A stretch of 64,000 nt of DNA from Spodoptera frugiperda (taxonomy: Eukaryota; Arthropoda; Insecta; Lepidoptera; Noctuidae): assembly GCF_023101765.2 (NCBI RefSeq), contig NC_064214.1, positions 11,166,001 through 11,230,000 of the forward strand, written 5' to 3'. Below, piece by piece: positions 11,761-25,400 of this stretch; the first letter of the stretch is position 1; every line of letters starts with the position of its first letter. Both the position numbers and the translations under genes were made by a program. The notes under the pieces were generated by a model that was not told where the DNA came from, ran no database searches, and saw only the letters and a program-made list of their open reading frames with translations.

Positions 11761-11764
11761 TAAA

Positions 11765-12300
11765 CACATATCGAAAATAAAATCGGAATCGTTAAAAAGC
11801 AAGAATTTCCTTTCAAAATGTATTTTACACCCATTGTGTTCTATAAATACACAGTAACAAATAATCTATACAGAAAAAAACATCATTAACAAAAATATTT
11901 ACGTATCCATTCTTCAAATTAACCACTTAAACATATACCGGTGTATGTCATCGCCGGCTGTTAACAAAACATTAGAGTGACGTTAACATTCACATGTTAA
12001 CAAACTATTTTAGTTCTACAGTTTGACCTTGAACGGGAATAAAGAAAAACAATAAGTATTACACAAGTTTGACAGTTTCCAGGTGTTTGAATGCGGAAAT
12101 GTGAATCATTGGAAAGTGGGTGGGCAGCTTTGAAAAGTTGTGGGAAGTGTCAAGAATTTGTGAAGTGGATTTTTTGAAGAATTCGTATTATTTATTTAGG
12201 TGTTCGCTTCGTTGTTTCGTCTTTAAAAATGTGTTTTAGATACAGTATATTAATACTTTAAACGCTCATTTTGACCAACGTTTTTTAAACTTAAGGCACT
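11765..12300. other. AT-rich stretch, no gene seen
   Basis: No ORF or recognised repeat. Confidence 0.4.
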
Positions 12301-12309
12301 CGTTTAAGC

Positions 12310-12800
12310 TCTAAAGCTAAGATAGGTGACATTTGGTTTTCACCAACCTATAAGTGGCATCTAACAGTACAAGCACCACAAAAAGGAAACGGCCCTGCTC
12401 AATGATATTATAAGTAAAAAGGTGTAAATAGGTTATAAGTGCTCAGAAAGTGGCACATTTAAATGTGGACAATTGGCAATGTTTTTGTAGTATTTTTTTA
12501 AGGGAGGAGAATCATCCAATGACTTCTTTCACCTTGGGCGTGGCGAGAGGGAGTGTCAGAATCTTACTGACTAAAAATCGCCCTATTCCTACTCCTACTT
12601 TTCGGGTTGGAGCCCTGGTAAACCCGCTAGGTAGTACCCGCAGCTCCGGATCGGAGCGTTTGATTAGTATGGGACTTTTAAATGGAAAATAGAGAAGGGC
12701 GTGGTTTGTAACGTCCTGTGCTCTCTGTAAAGTTTTACGTATTATGTTAAAGGGAAATTCAGTTATAACATCTCTTTGTATTTGCTTCATAGTGTACCTA
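12310..12800. repeat. Dispersed repeat, copy 1, interrupted by a family A tail
   Basis: CCCTGCTCAATGATATTATA, AAAGTGGCACATTTAAATG and GTTAAAGGGAAATTCAGTTA recur at 19,370-19,790 in the same order. The family A tail (12,490-12,660) splits this copy after GTAGTAT. Confidence 0.7.
12490..12660 (-). mobile_element. Family A LINE tail nested in another repeat
   Basis: Starts on the plus strand with the T tract of its A tail and ends at CCGCAGCTCCGGATCGGAGC. TAGTAT flanks both sides (12,488-12,493 and 12,665-12,670), consistent with a target-site duplication. Confidence 0.8.
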
Positions 12801-13129
12801 GACACTACTTATAGGTATAGAGAGAAACATAAGAATTAACTCGGAACAGTCGAGAAAATTGCCTTTTTACCCTTTTCACTTTTTGCATTAAAAGTCGACC
12901 TTATTTATTCTTAGCTAAGGCTTTTTCACAAAATGAGGGAACATTCTCCAGCCTCGTAAACATTATTGAAACGTTAGATGGTTAACTGTTAGAACCAAAT
13001 TACTTTTTTTGTATAGAAACTCTTTTGTTGGTTAAGGAAACTTAATTACTTCAACTTGCTTTGTGTTCCTTTCTAAAGTGCTGGTAATTGGGAGGTGGAA
13101 AGTTATTAATTTATTATAACTACACCTAC

Positions 13130-13280
13130 TTATGTACACTTTGGAATGAGCAAATAGCTTCACTAGAGGACTGACCGACAGATAGACATTTTGTTTTTTT
13201 TTTTTAATATTGTAATATTTGCTTTGACCGTCAAAAGTGCCTTCTCGATCTATTTGAAATAAATAATTTTGACTTTGACT
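13130..13280 (+). mobile_element. LINE 3' tail with TTGACTT repeats, copy 1
   Basis: ACTTTGGAATGAGCAAATAG, GAGGACTGACCGACAGA and AATAAATAATTTTGACTTTG; nearly the same sequence recurs at 40,412-40,555. Confidence 0.65.
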
Positions 13281-13329
13281 TTGAACAGATAAAAATGATA
13301 TACCGCAAGTATCGCAACTTGTAAAGTAT

Positions 13330-13550
13330 CGTATCGTCACACCTTTTATCCCCGAAGTGGTAGGCAGAGGTGCACATTACGGCACATAATACGACTATAC
13401 AATTTACATCGGGTAGAAGGTGAGCTTATTGCCATATACTGGGCCTAATTCTAGACTTCGTGCTACTACCGAGAAATCTTTGAAAAACCCAGCAATGCCT
13501 TGTCCTTCTCGGGAATTGAACCACTCGGCCAACGAGGCAATACGAATATT
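13330..13550 (-). mobile_element. Family K tRNA-like SINE
   Basis: Plus strand reads CACACCTTTTATCCCCGAAG, ATACTGGGCCTAATTCTAG, GAGAAATCTTTGAAAAACCC and ACTCGGCCAACGAGGCA. The reverse complement carries the GGTTCAATTCCCG-type B box. Confidence 0.65.
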
Positions 13551-13609
13551 TTTATTTTATGAGACTAGCATATTTATACAGCCCACTACCGTACGGCCTG
13601 TATTTTAAG

Positions 13610-14205
13610 GAAATTGCGTGGTGATATTATGTTACAATTATAACCAATTAAATAGGAAGTCAGACTAATTTACGTTACATAAAATATTCATCAAACAAAT
13701 ATATTTTTGGAAGGAATTCGGAGAAATATAAATCTCTGCTATACATTGCAAATGGTTAACAAGAAATATTACCTATTACAATATTCAAAAACATACCAAA
13801 CAATTATATTGCTTAATATTAAACGAATTGTTATTTTATATTATTGGGTTCACCAAACTCATAAACAAGCAATTAAAGTAGGACTTCCTAGTCTTATAAC
13901 CTTTTACCAGAAGAAGATATTTTCTTGGAAGTACGGAACAAACATGTTTACTACAAGTACTTCATATTGATAGTATTGTCCGCCTCGCATACAATCGGTC
14001 TATTTTTAACATTTTACCCTTTTTCATGGTAAAATCCTTTATTATTGCCAAAACAATAGGGTCCACGATCGCTTATCATGGTAATATTTATTTACCCGAA
14101 TATCAACCTCATTGTGTTCGAATGCGTGTAAGTAATTAAGTTCTTTCTTGATTAAACCATAAAATAAGTAGGTACTGGGTATATCGACTTAAGGGCTATA
14201 TTTTA
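13610..14205. other. AT-rich stretch, no gene seen
   Basis: An 87-codon ORF at 13,707-13,970 is Lys/Tyr/Ile-rich with no motif; judged non-coding. Confidence 0.4.
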
Positions 14206-14209
14206 GCTC

Positions 14210-14475
14210 GCCCTCCGACAAAATCCAGATCCGTGCGTGCGGCACGTCGCGTTCCGCGCGTGTCTCAAACTGCCATCAGACCACCACAGATGGGGCCCAG
14301 TAGGGCAGATGCCTGATCCGGAGCTGCGGACTACCTAGCGAGTTTGCTGGGGCTCCGGCTCGAAACGCAGGAGTAGGAACGGGGTGGTTTTTTGTCAGTA
14401 AGTCTGACAGTCCCGAGTCCCGCCTCACCCAAGGCAGGAGAAGTCATTGGATCATGTTCCCTCTCAAAAAAGGCT
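14210..14475 (+). mobile_element. Family A LINE tail, long copy
   Basis: Retains the upstream UTR (GCGGCACGTCGCGTTCCGCG, GATGGGGCCCAGTAGGGC) as well as the common tail ending ATCATGTTCCCTCTCAAAA. Confidence 0.8.
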
Positions 14476-14784
14476 ATATTTTACCGGGACATTATGTCAC
14501 TGAACTGGACAGCATATGCAAACCAAAATCGCCACCCCACACATAAACAGCATCAAAGTGGACCTTGAAAATATTTCATTGGCGGCCGGATTAGCGACTC
14601 TGTGAGTGAGACACCATACAGCTTGAGTGGTGAGTAATACACCATAGTAGTGACACGAGTACATTCAACGCGCGATTGGTTCCGCAACTAAGCGGACAAC
14701 AGATGTGAAACTATCTTTAAAGCTGTGTAGGTAAATTTTGTTGGTGGCAACTGGTTGCGAGGCTATGGTGCCCCGGTGAAATTT

Positions 14785-14920
14785 GACTGCACGGTTAGTG
14801 CGGTGGCTGAGCAACGGGTAGCGGGTTCGATTCCCGCACGGAGCAACTCTTTGTTTGATCCACAAATTGTTGTTTCAGGTCTGGGTGTCATGTGTATGTG
14901 AACTTGCGTGTTTGATCTTT
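14785..14920 (+). mobile_element. Family C tRNA-derived SINE, best-preserved head
   Basis: TGCGGTGGCTGAGCAACGGG followed by a perfect B box, GGGTTCGATTCCC, then GATCCACAAATTGTTG and GTCATGTGTATGTGAAC. It is truncated before the usual 3' end. Confidence 0.8.
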
Positions 14921-14924
14921 AGTT

Positions 14925-16227
14925 CTAATAAAACATAATTATATTTTTTTTAAAGTACGTCATTGAATTACTCCAAACTATTTAAGTACATATTTATCGA
15001 CATATCTAAAAAACAAAAACAGTTTCAGTTGCTAAAGTAATAAGGGTAGTTTTCATTTAAAAACAATATTACTGAGGTAATTACAAGTGACCTCAAAGTT
15101 TATCGACATTTTAATAATGGCTTAATTAAGAGGTCTTCGCTTCACATTGTTAAATATTGATATCAACCATTTTGTGGCTTTTCGCTTTGAGCGTGCGTAA
15201 TTTGTTCCGGCGATGTGGTTGAAACTTAAAATAATTTACAATATTAAGTTAATTAAATATTATGTGATCATGAACTTTGTTGGAGTTCATTGTTAAATTG
15301 ATGAACTAATGAGTTTATAGTTAGATAACTATGAAAGCATTTAAAACGTCACAGGGGTAAGCACTTATACTTACTAGTTTTATGACTAGTAATAGGATGT
15401 TATAATGGATACATCCCATAAAATTGTACCGCAGTTGGTTTTCAATATGTTTTAATTAATAAATAAAAAATAGGATGGTCATGATTAATAAAAAATAATA
15501 GGATGGTCATTATTATTGCCATAAACCATGAACAGCTCCAGACTCAGTGTCATTGATGACTTAGTTCAATAAAATCTGTAAAAACCCAATAATACTTTCC
15601 CTAACCCAAAAATCGAATACCTTGGCCCGTTACTCAGCAGTGACGGCTGTAATCACTCACCAAACCTGACCTGACCCAGTTATTTTATTCGAAAAATTAA
15701 TTTTGAAATCGTTTGCCATGACTTGTTGACCCACATTATATTGTCCTGTTCAACCAAAGAGTTCGGGGATTTGAACTCCTCTCCAATTTGCCTGGAGGTC
15801 ATCATTGTATTAATCTCCGTGTCTTGATTTACAATACTCTAGGGAAGTATCGATTAATTGGGAGGAGTTTATCAGAAGTTCTACTTTGTTAAACTTCTTG
15901 CACTGCTATAAGTTCGTTAACAGCGATTGTGTAATTGTGAATGTTCTATATTTATATTTTTTCTTTTGCTTTTCTAGTTGCAAAATGTCTTAAAAACGCA
16001 CGTTTATACAAAATCAATCACTTCATTGCAGACGTAATGCTGTATCCTAGTAATCTTTAAATAATAATTTTACGAGTAGTGTCACAATTTCGCTACCGTT
16101 CAATAAAAACCCAAACCTTTAAATATGTTACTTTTACATTATGAACATGTAAAATCATTTAATAGACTTTAAACTCAGTTTTTTTTAACTTCTGTAAATA
16201 AATTACTAGTTTAATATCACCACTTAC
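14925..16227. other. Intron or downstream DNA of the costars-type gene; no exon seen
   Basis: Only a short near-duplicate (TAATAGGATGGTCAT repeated at about 15,470 and 15,500) and a family K scrap near 15,570-15,625 were noted. Confidence 0.45.
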
Positions 16228-16405
16228 CGTAAATAGCTCGCCGAAGGAGATGACCTTGGTGGCGTCCTTCAGTTCTGGAGGTAGGAGGCTCTTGCAAGGA
16301 GTCTTCCCGTATTCATTGATAATCTCACACAGTTCCTTCATCTCTGTGCAGACTCTCGCTTGTGCTTCAGCCCCTCTGAACTCCGTCATGGAACCGGGAA
16401 TGGGT
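16228..16405 (-). CDS. costars-type gene, third exon seen (start of costars domain)
   Basis: 178 bp between TTTTGTCTAG and GTAAGT. It encodes PIPGSMTEFRGAEAQARVC, TEMKELCEIINEYGKTPC, KSLLPPELKDATK and VISFGELFT. It is the best conserved part of the gene in this window. Confidence 0.88.
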
Positions 16406-19400
16406 CTAGACAAAAGAAATAAGTCATACATATCTTTGTTATTTAACAATGTGTTTATATTGAATGGTCATTAAAATTGCCAAATATCAGATCAAGTGGA
16501 CGTCAGAAAGGGGGTTAATTACCAATTACAAAATTGGCATAGCATAAGTGTGAACGAGAGAGATTTGATAAAATTACTTATGACAGGTCGCACGTTTGTA
16601 CTGATCCTACCACAGAACAGAGAAAATCTTCTCTTTTCTGTGGATCCCGCTATATGCACACGCAAATAAACAAAAATTGCAAATCGAATCCATTTCTTTT
16701 CTCTAAAAAAATCCATTAGTAGCCAGAACTTAATTCGACAGCATAATGGGTATACGACACCTTTGGGAATGCATGGCAAGTCTCATTACTTCTCAGTCTG
16801 AGTTTTCTAGAGGTATATCGTATTATCTTCCCATGAGAATAGAAAGTGCACCTTTATAAATACACGTACCTATATTCTGGGCAATATGGTCTATAAGAGA
16901 CAAAGCACTTTAAACCAATTTATACAGACTAAGTAAAAAAACTTGTACAATAAAATATTCTTATTATTTCGCACCTGTTTGGTTAATTAATTGAGAGCCC
17001 CTGAGATCAAAATCGATCGAGAGAGTAATCATTTAATTAAAATAATAAATTCAATACTAAAGCCTTGCAATTTTTGGAATTTCTGCGATAGAGAAAATTA
17101 AACGATTGCTTCGGGAATACTGGAATGGCATTCACGATTCTCAGGGCGTGGGCGAAACGCTAATCACTTACCTTAAATAAGTACTTCTTTCAAGATTAAT
17201 TTCGATACGCAAAAAAGGTGAGAGAGGTATAAAAAGAGTCCAATTAGATACCATACTCGTGTTAGTTAAACTTTGGCCCAAATCGTTTCATACTTATTCA
17301 GAAGTTGTTTAATTTATTTGGACCTATTTCTGCTACACTTTGATAGCTCATCTAAAGTTTCTTGGCGTAGTTACTCGTAGAACGTACTTTTTATTCAATG
17401 AAAAATAAATGAATCAGAGGTTTATGTATGGAACAAGGTAATTTGCTTGAACGCTGAAATCGTACGAGTAATGTATAAGAGTCGTTACAACAAAACTTTT
17501 GAATTAGTTTACCTTAAATAGAATAAGATGACAAACACAGTGTTATGGAAGTAATTTGTGTAGATTCTTCCTACCTATCTCTGTCTTTGTCTATCTACAA
17601 GAAAGTTATATAATTTGAAGTACCTAAGTAGCAATATTAATTTATTAAAAAAAAAAACAAGTTCTCAGTTTGACATGCATGTAGGTGTGTATGTCCACAA
17701 TTATCTCACGACTGACTGATCCGATGTTTATGTGGTTAGCAGTAAAATGATTATTGCATTTAGGAACAGATTTTAAAATTAACCTATTTAATTATTGTTT
17801 CCTTTCTGTAGGGGAAAGTCTCCTGCCTTGAGTGAGAATGAGTGACTCTTACTGGCTAAATACCACCCTGTTCCTACTCCTGTTTTGAGCCAGAGCCCCG
17901 GTTACCATTTAATTAATGTTTACCATTACAAAAAGTAATCTCTTTTCAAACAACATGTATATTTTATAATACCAAAGTCAGTAATATCTCATTAATGACG
18001 TCGATGGGAGGTTTTCGTTCTTGTAATGTTTGTAAACACCGGCTCAACAAGACGGTTATTAATTAACAATGAATGTATATAGAGATAACAAGAATTATTC
18101 CCTCGTATTGAATTAAATTAGCGTACATGGTGCCTTGTTTTACTTGATACGCGAGCTATATCTAACAATGCATACCATTTTAATGAATACGTTACATTTT
18201 GCCAATTTTCTCTTTAGTAAAATTAATAGGAATGTTGTGGAGTGTTGTAAAAATTTTCCAGTTTTTGGTATTGATCAGTATTTAAACTTAAGCGTAAAAT
18301 GTTTCGTGATATGTTTGATGGGAGTGAATCATCCATCCCTTCTCCCTCCTTGCTTCTTGAATTAGGCGAGAGAGATGAATAGACTATTACTAACTAAAAA
18401 CTCCTCGTTCCTATTCTTGGTTTGGCCTTGAATCAGCAATCTAACTCGAGACCCGTTGCCCAGTGGCACTTGACAGTCAACCAACGAGGCTTTTTTTTAA
18501 AAGGTTAATAAGTTTTCAACTACTATTTGATATCTTTACAAGTACTCTCTAAAGTTTAACAGTTCATATATTGTTTCTTAAATCTTTTAATGAAATGTAT
18601 AGATGACTGAATTTAATTTTAATTAGAGCTTCTTTAGTTAATTAGGATCTCTTGACTCTTATTAAGATAGGTTGTAAATCAATTTAAAAATTAACATTAT
18701 ACTTGCTGTAAATTAAATAGTCAAATAAATAAAATTCACTTTGCCTTAAAATCCGGACATTGACCTTTTTTTTAAGGGGGGAAAACCATCCAATGACTTC
18801 TCCCACTTTGGGCGAAGCGATATGCAGTGTCAGACTCTTTCTAACTAAAAACCACCCCGTTCCTTTTCCTGCCCTTGGAGACGGATCCCCGCTAAACCCG
18901 CTAGCTATTACGCAGCTCCAAGACATTGAACTCTAGCACGCCAATTCTGTTATCACTAGACTAGATAATAAAGTCTATTAAGTTACACGATTTTAAATGT
19001 AAAATTTGCCAAAAGAACATGACACAAAGGGCTTTAAATAAATTAGGATAGACCACTCCTTGTCGTTACATAAAGCAGGTATCTAAGTATATTGTTATCA
19101 TGATTACTTTAACATAGTAAATGCAGTACAAAACTCAATATTGTGTTTCTGCTCCATTTGACTTCAATAGTAAATCAGATTGGTATGTGCATGAGTAGAT
19201 GGAATATCAAAGACCACTGATCAGACCAGTGTTATGAGAAACTACACCTCATCTTACTAATATTATAAATGAGAAAGTTTGTGTCTATGATTGTTACTAA
19301 GTAACGTAAAAACTTTGGAACAGGTTAGATTAGGGTCTAGAATAACCATGACGTAAGTACAAAGAAGAGATACCACAATGTGATTGTGCAATGTGACAAA

Positions 19401-22400
19401 ACAAATAGGCCCTGACTGGTGATATTATAAGTAAAAATGTGTAGATCTATACTATAATATTATAAAGCTGAAGAGTTTGTTTGTTTGTTTGAACGCGCTA
19501 ATCTCCGGAACTACTGGTCTAATTTAAACAATTATTTTTGTGTTGGATTACGATCAATAGGAACCGAGCAGAGCGAGTGAAACCGCGCGGAAGTATCTAG
19601 TATGTAATAAGCACTTAGAAATTGGCACATTAAAATGTTTATAATTCGCAACGTGTTTGTAGTATGGGCCTGCACGTTGGAAAATAGAGGTCTTGCGCTC
19701 CCTGTGTTCCGCATGTTACACATTATGTTAAAGGGAAATTCAGTTATGATATTATCTCCTCTTTGTATTTACTTCATGGAAATAAGATATAGGCTACTTT
19801 TTATCCCACGGGAATGCGGGCGAAGCCGCTGGAAAACGCTAGTCAAGAAATAAAACATGCCACACTGAGATAATTCATTTTATCAGTTAGTATTTTTTTT
19901 TTGTTTTGAATTACCTCCACTGACAATAAAAGTCTGTTAGATACATTTTACCAATGTAAAGTTCATAAAATGAACTTTTAACAATTTCGTTGAAACTAGT
20001 AGGTAATTGAGTTTTACTAGGACGAAAACTTGACCTAAAAAGGTAGCTTACATGAAAAATATAGTGTTTTTTATATTGCAACCGAGTTAAAACTCGATCG
20101 ATCACTTTATGAAGACTTTCTGCACTAAAAAGAGGTCCTCTTTTTACTGTTTCTACTTTCCTTATATTTTTAAATTGAGCAAGAGCTTCCCCTTTTACAT
20201 CGTCGGCATAGTGCAGAAAGTCATTAAGAGACCAATTCACTATTCTGAGGAAAATGGTATTTTAGTTTGATTCAGGTAGTGCTTGTTGTTTTGGCCTTAT
20301 ATTGTCCTAAATGTAATGTCACCCCTTTTATCCCCGGAGGGATAGGTAGTACACATTCTAACTTTTCACAGTAATAGGAGGTGAGCCTTTTACAATATAC
20401 CGAAACATTTCCAGTCACCGTACTGTTATTGAGAAATTTTCGAAAAACCGAAGGTCAGCATTGCTTTGCCCGACCCGAGGCCGTCGCACTTGCGACCCCT
20501 CGCCCAACAAGACAATCTTCTATACTTCACAAAATACCCCACCATTATAATAACAACAAAATCGGATCCCGAAAGAAGCCCAGCATTGCTTTGCCCGACC
20601 CGAGACCCCTGACCGTAGCACTTGCGACCACTCAACCAACGAGACAATCTTCTATACTTCACAAAATACCCCACCATTATAATAACAACAAAATCGGATC
20701 TCAAATCATTAACTAACAACTCTTAAGAGATTTATAAGTTTAATGACGTGGAAAGGTCACAAATCACAGTCATAATGCGATCAGTTACGAGGTCGTCTCT
20801 CAGTTGTTATGCCAACGGATTATTTTGTAAAGAAAAGTACTCGACCTTCGAAATATTTTGCTTTAGTTCTATTTTTTTAATGACTAGAAAACGTGACTAG
20901 ATGAATTTGGTTTTATAATTCGGTGTAAGAAAGGCATATCTTTAACCGACGAGCATGCATGAAAATACTGATGACTGTTGATGAAGCGAAAGAAGTGTGT
21001 AAGAACCGTGGCAATTGGCGTTCCATTGTCTCTGCCTACCCCCATGGGAGACAGGCGTGAGGTTATGTATGTATTTATGTCTAACTAAGTAAAGGGTATA
21101 CTTAGTTAAAGATTCCATGATTCTATTCTGTAGGGGCTACTCTGGTTCTCGAATGCGAAGTTTCGTTTAATCTTCGGCAGTAAATATTGATTTACTAATG
21201 AAATTATTTTGTAAAATAACGTTCCATTTTTTATTTCAAATCAAACTCTATTTATTTATCTACATTTCATTTGTTCATTTTTGTTCACGCAAGTTCGCAA
21301 TAAATGGAATTGTAGTACGAAATCTGCGAAGTTTCGGACGAAACTTCGTTTTTCGTTAAATTAGAGTAGGCCCCCTGATTTGGAGATGAATAACCAGGCC
21401 ACCAGGGGTATTATGTAAGCCTCACTCACTGAAAATTATCCATTTATATGTAAGAGTTTGAGACATTTCTTCGAATATAATATGTATTTTGGAAAACAAT
21501 ATTAAAGGAAAACATTGTAAGTAGATAACAGGCTATTTTCGTTCATGGATTGTCAAACAGTCAATAAGTTTGGCCAAGCAACCAATTTTTCTTTGTTATT
21601 TTAAGAGATTTCAATAGTTTACGGATAAATAGGTAATAAGCTAGGTATTTTGATTATATTTTTGTTAAGTTTGCTGTTGTATTGTTCTTTGTTTAATAGG
21701 TAACTATAGATATACATACTCATAAGGGTCTCGTTGTGACTTGAAACTAGTACCTACAGCTTTATCAGTAAATTAATAAATGCTTTTTTTAGTCGAGTTC
21801 CTCGTCAAACAGTTACGTGAGTAAGCCTGAGATAACATAATAATTAATTTAGTACGTCTCATGAAAGTTATAACACAATTAAACCATTTTTATTTCTTTT
21901 TCCTTTTAAAACATAACCTTTCTTCTGGTTTCTAAAAAAATGTGTGGTACATAATATTGTACTTACTTGCCATACTCGTCTTTTGAGAATGTAGGTTTGT
22001 GGCTTTTGTCAAAGGAACCGCTGAATGCTGTAACTTTTTGTAGATCACTGTGAGCCTGGGCCTTTGTGTCGAATGCCGAAATTAAGTCTGTGAGCGATGA
22101 ACTCTGTGGACAAAGAAATAAGGGTTAGAATCGTTCAATAACAAGAAACGATAACATTGACATACATGTATTCTGATTAGTTAGATATGTATCATAGTGA
22201 CCGAGAAACTCAGGCTGACTTGACAACTGACTAATAAATGCGACTATCGCCGTTTTATATAGATATGTTCCTCCTATAATGACACAATATTATGATTATG
22301 GTACTTTACTAAAGATTAGTATTTTCATGTATTTTTGCCCGAGGATAACATTTTAATCGAATTTTCTAGGCATAATGAAGCTTCGCAAATGAAATGACTG

Positions 22401-25400
22401 AAATTGTTTTAACATATTTTGTGAGATAAGTCAAGGTAATTAAGTATGCCTTATTGAGATTTAATTTGTATTAGTTGTCAAGATAAATAACTTGAGAAGA
22501 ATTTTATCATTAGAATATTAATATGTTTTGCGAAACTAGAAACTTATTCCGACTTTACCTGTTTGGATTAATTAAGAACTAATAAGTTCATTCATACCTA
22601 AACATCTTAGCGATTAGTAGTAGTACCTCGTTGTTTTACCCGTAACGTGATATTTTATACCCTGTCGCCTTCCGCGATTAATGCACTATCCAACACAAAA
22701 ATAATTATTCAAATAGGACCAGTTGTTTCGTAGATAAGCGCGTTTAAACAACTCTTCAGCTTTATTATATTAAGAATAGATTTTTGTAAAAAAAAATATG
22801 TAATTATAAATGAAGTTTGATGATTATGAAAATACGAATTTAAACCTAAAAACAAGAAGATCTTTCCAATATTGTGGGAGGGAAACAAATCAATCCCAAA
22901 TATTAAGTAAATAGTTTGTTTACCTTTTATTTCAGTAAACATCAAAATATTAGATGTAAAAGATTAATAAGATGTCTCCAAATATCAATTTGACATAAAC
23001 AAACAATATTTTGTTTATTGATTATTTCAGTTTATTTTTCTGGTGGTTTGTTTATTTTCTGCGTAAAGTCTAGCCTAGAATATTCTTGTAGAAAATATTT
23101 ACTTATAATTTAAAGCAATTAAATATGAAGCGTGTACTTTGACGTTGTTTTCAAATCAATGTGGGAACAAATCTGAGTCAGTACACTTATGTTAAAATGT
23201 TTATCAGTTATTTTTTGCGATAGAACTTGCAACACGATGCACAAAAGCCGGTTGTCCAACAATTTTTTTATGGTATTAGCCGGTAAATGATCAGACGCTC
23301 ACGATCACCAGATAGTATGCCATCGCCCATGCATACCCGAAACATAAAAGGCGTTATAAGTGCGTTGCCAGCTTTTTGAGGGTTAGGAATTTAAGGGTTG
23401 TTGGGGAATCGGGGATTGGGAAAAGGGGTAATTGGGCCTCCGGTAACCTCACTTACACAACGCAAGCGTTATTTTACGTCGGTTTTCTGTGAGGCCGTGG
23501 TATCACTCCGGTCGAGCCATGGCTCTCCCATTCTTGAATGCCAACCAAAAAACCGAAGTCGAGTCTTAATGTTATGAAAATATAACTATTTTATATAAAC
23601 ATATTTAGTGTTGTGAACATTTATTGTTTATTTACTTTCAGTAAGGCAATGGTAATGCGTGATAAATTAATAAATACGACTTGGCATCGATTCGCGTCTA
23701 TTTATAACCGTCTCATGAACTTTGCATGTTCGACAACACGGTATTGTGTCGTATAAATAAAGTGTGATTCGTCGTCTCTAGTCTAGGGAATATAATCTTT
23801 ATTATGTGAAGGTGTAAATTGAAATTTAATTGATACTAACAACATATAACATCATATGCACAGAGATAGAGTCCACTCCACTTTGAGATTCCTCTACATA
23901 TAAAAAAAGGTTTGCCATAATTTTGTACGCTTGGCTGGTGGGTTCACAGTTGAAAAGCTCTTTTGGTTGGTCTCTGTTAGTTCTTTAGGTAACTGTTACG
24001 ACACCCGCGAAAAGAACTGAGGAGGTGATAATTATATTTTTGCCTCTGAAGAACATTTACACTGTAACATCGACTTTCTCACCAGTTACGTTATATGTCC
24101 CTAGCTCATTAGTCCACCCGGAGCTGTGCACTGCGGGTTACTCGGGCTCTGGCTCAAAAATCAGGAGTAGGAACGGAGTGGTTTTTAGTCGCCAAAAGTG
24201 GGAGAAGTCATTGGACGATTTTAAACCCTCAAAAAAACAACGTTTTTGAGTCTATTGTTATAGTTCGAGCACAAATACGTACTTTATACAGTACACACAC
24301 ACTGAACATTTTTAAAAGCCGAAAACATTCAACAATACATTGACCAATGGTCAGCAATCACGTCACGTTTGTGGTTTCTCGACCAATGAAGCAGTTTGAA
24401 TCAGATTTTAATTCAACAATCAATGGTTCATTTATCCAGATTTGGTTCAAAAGATTGGTTCAACGTTCTAAACGGGTTAATGACCGAGTCGATTTGAAAT
24501 GAGCATTGTTTTTATTCGACGAAATAAGCAAACCGTCCAAACGTCTAAAATCGGAATGAGAAAAAACAAATTCGAAAGTAAAAAAATAATAATGTATTTC
24601 TTTTTGTCCATTAACGCGTCTTTATATTAGAATGAAATGAAAATATTTCTGGTGCTTTGTTGCTGGCTTGACAACGCTGTAAAAAAAGAATCAATTTGCT
24701 AGAGAAATTTATTTCTTTTTCTTCGAAAAACACTTCCTATCATAGAAAAGATAATATGCTATTTTGTAATGTAGCCAGACTAGTTTAAATCACACTATTC
24801 ACACAGATAGTTATTGGACACCTACACGTTACAATTTTTGCCATATATTTTTTCCAAGCTGTAAATGTCAACCGTTTGCGGCATTCATCCATGTGTAATT
24901 TATTTTCGTCCTGCTAAACACTACATTATATACGTCTTTTTATTATGTAACTAGCTGTTACCCGTAACTTCGTCTCCCTAGAATAAAGAGTTCTGAAATA
25001 TATTTTTTTTTTCTAATATAAATGCAGCCTATGTTACTCCGTGGTACATCAGCTACCTACAAATAAATGTCCCATCTAAACTGGTCTAGCCATTTCAGAG
25101 TTTAGCTATAACAAATCAACAGACACAAAAACAAATATTATGGTGTTTGTATATGTAGTAAAAATCGGTTATTTCAATGTTGCAAACAGCCACTTCAATT
25201 ATATTTATTATTCTAGACTAATCTATTTCAAGAACTTTGTTTCGCCTTGAAAATTTTTCTGTGCATCTTTGTTAATTTCTTTTATCTTCATAAGAATCTT
25301 TTCCTAACAATAACAAATCCAACAAAAAAATAATGATTGAAAACAGTTCAGATGTTCTCGAGATTCGCACTTAGCAACACATTAGGCGAATCATTATTAT

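Noticed and set aside
398..14850. Functional tRNA genes suggested by B boxes
   Set aside because: The B boxes are in SINE heads (family C) with degenerate stems and a common non-tRNA body; no foldable tRNA was found.
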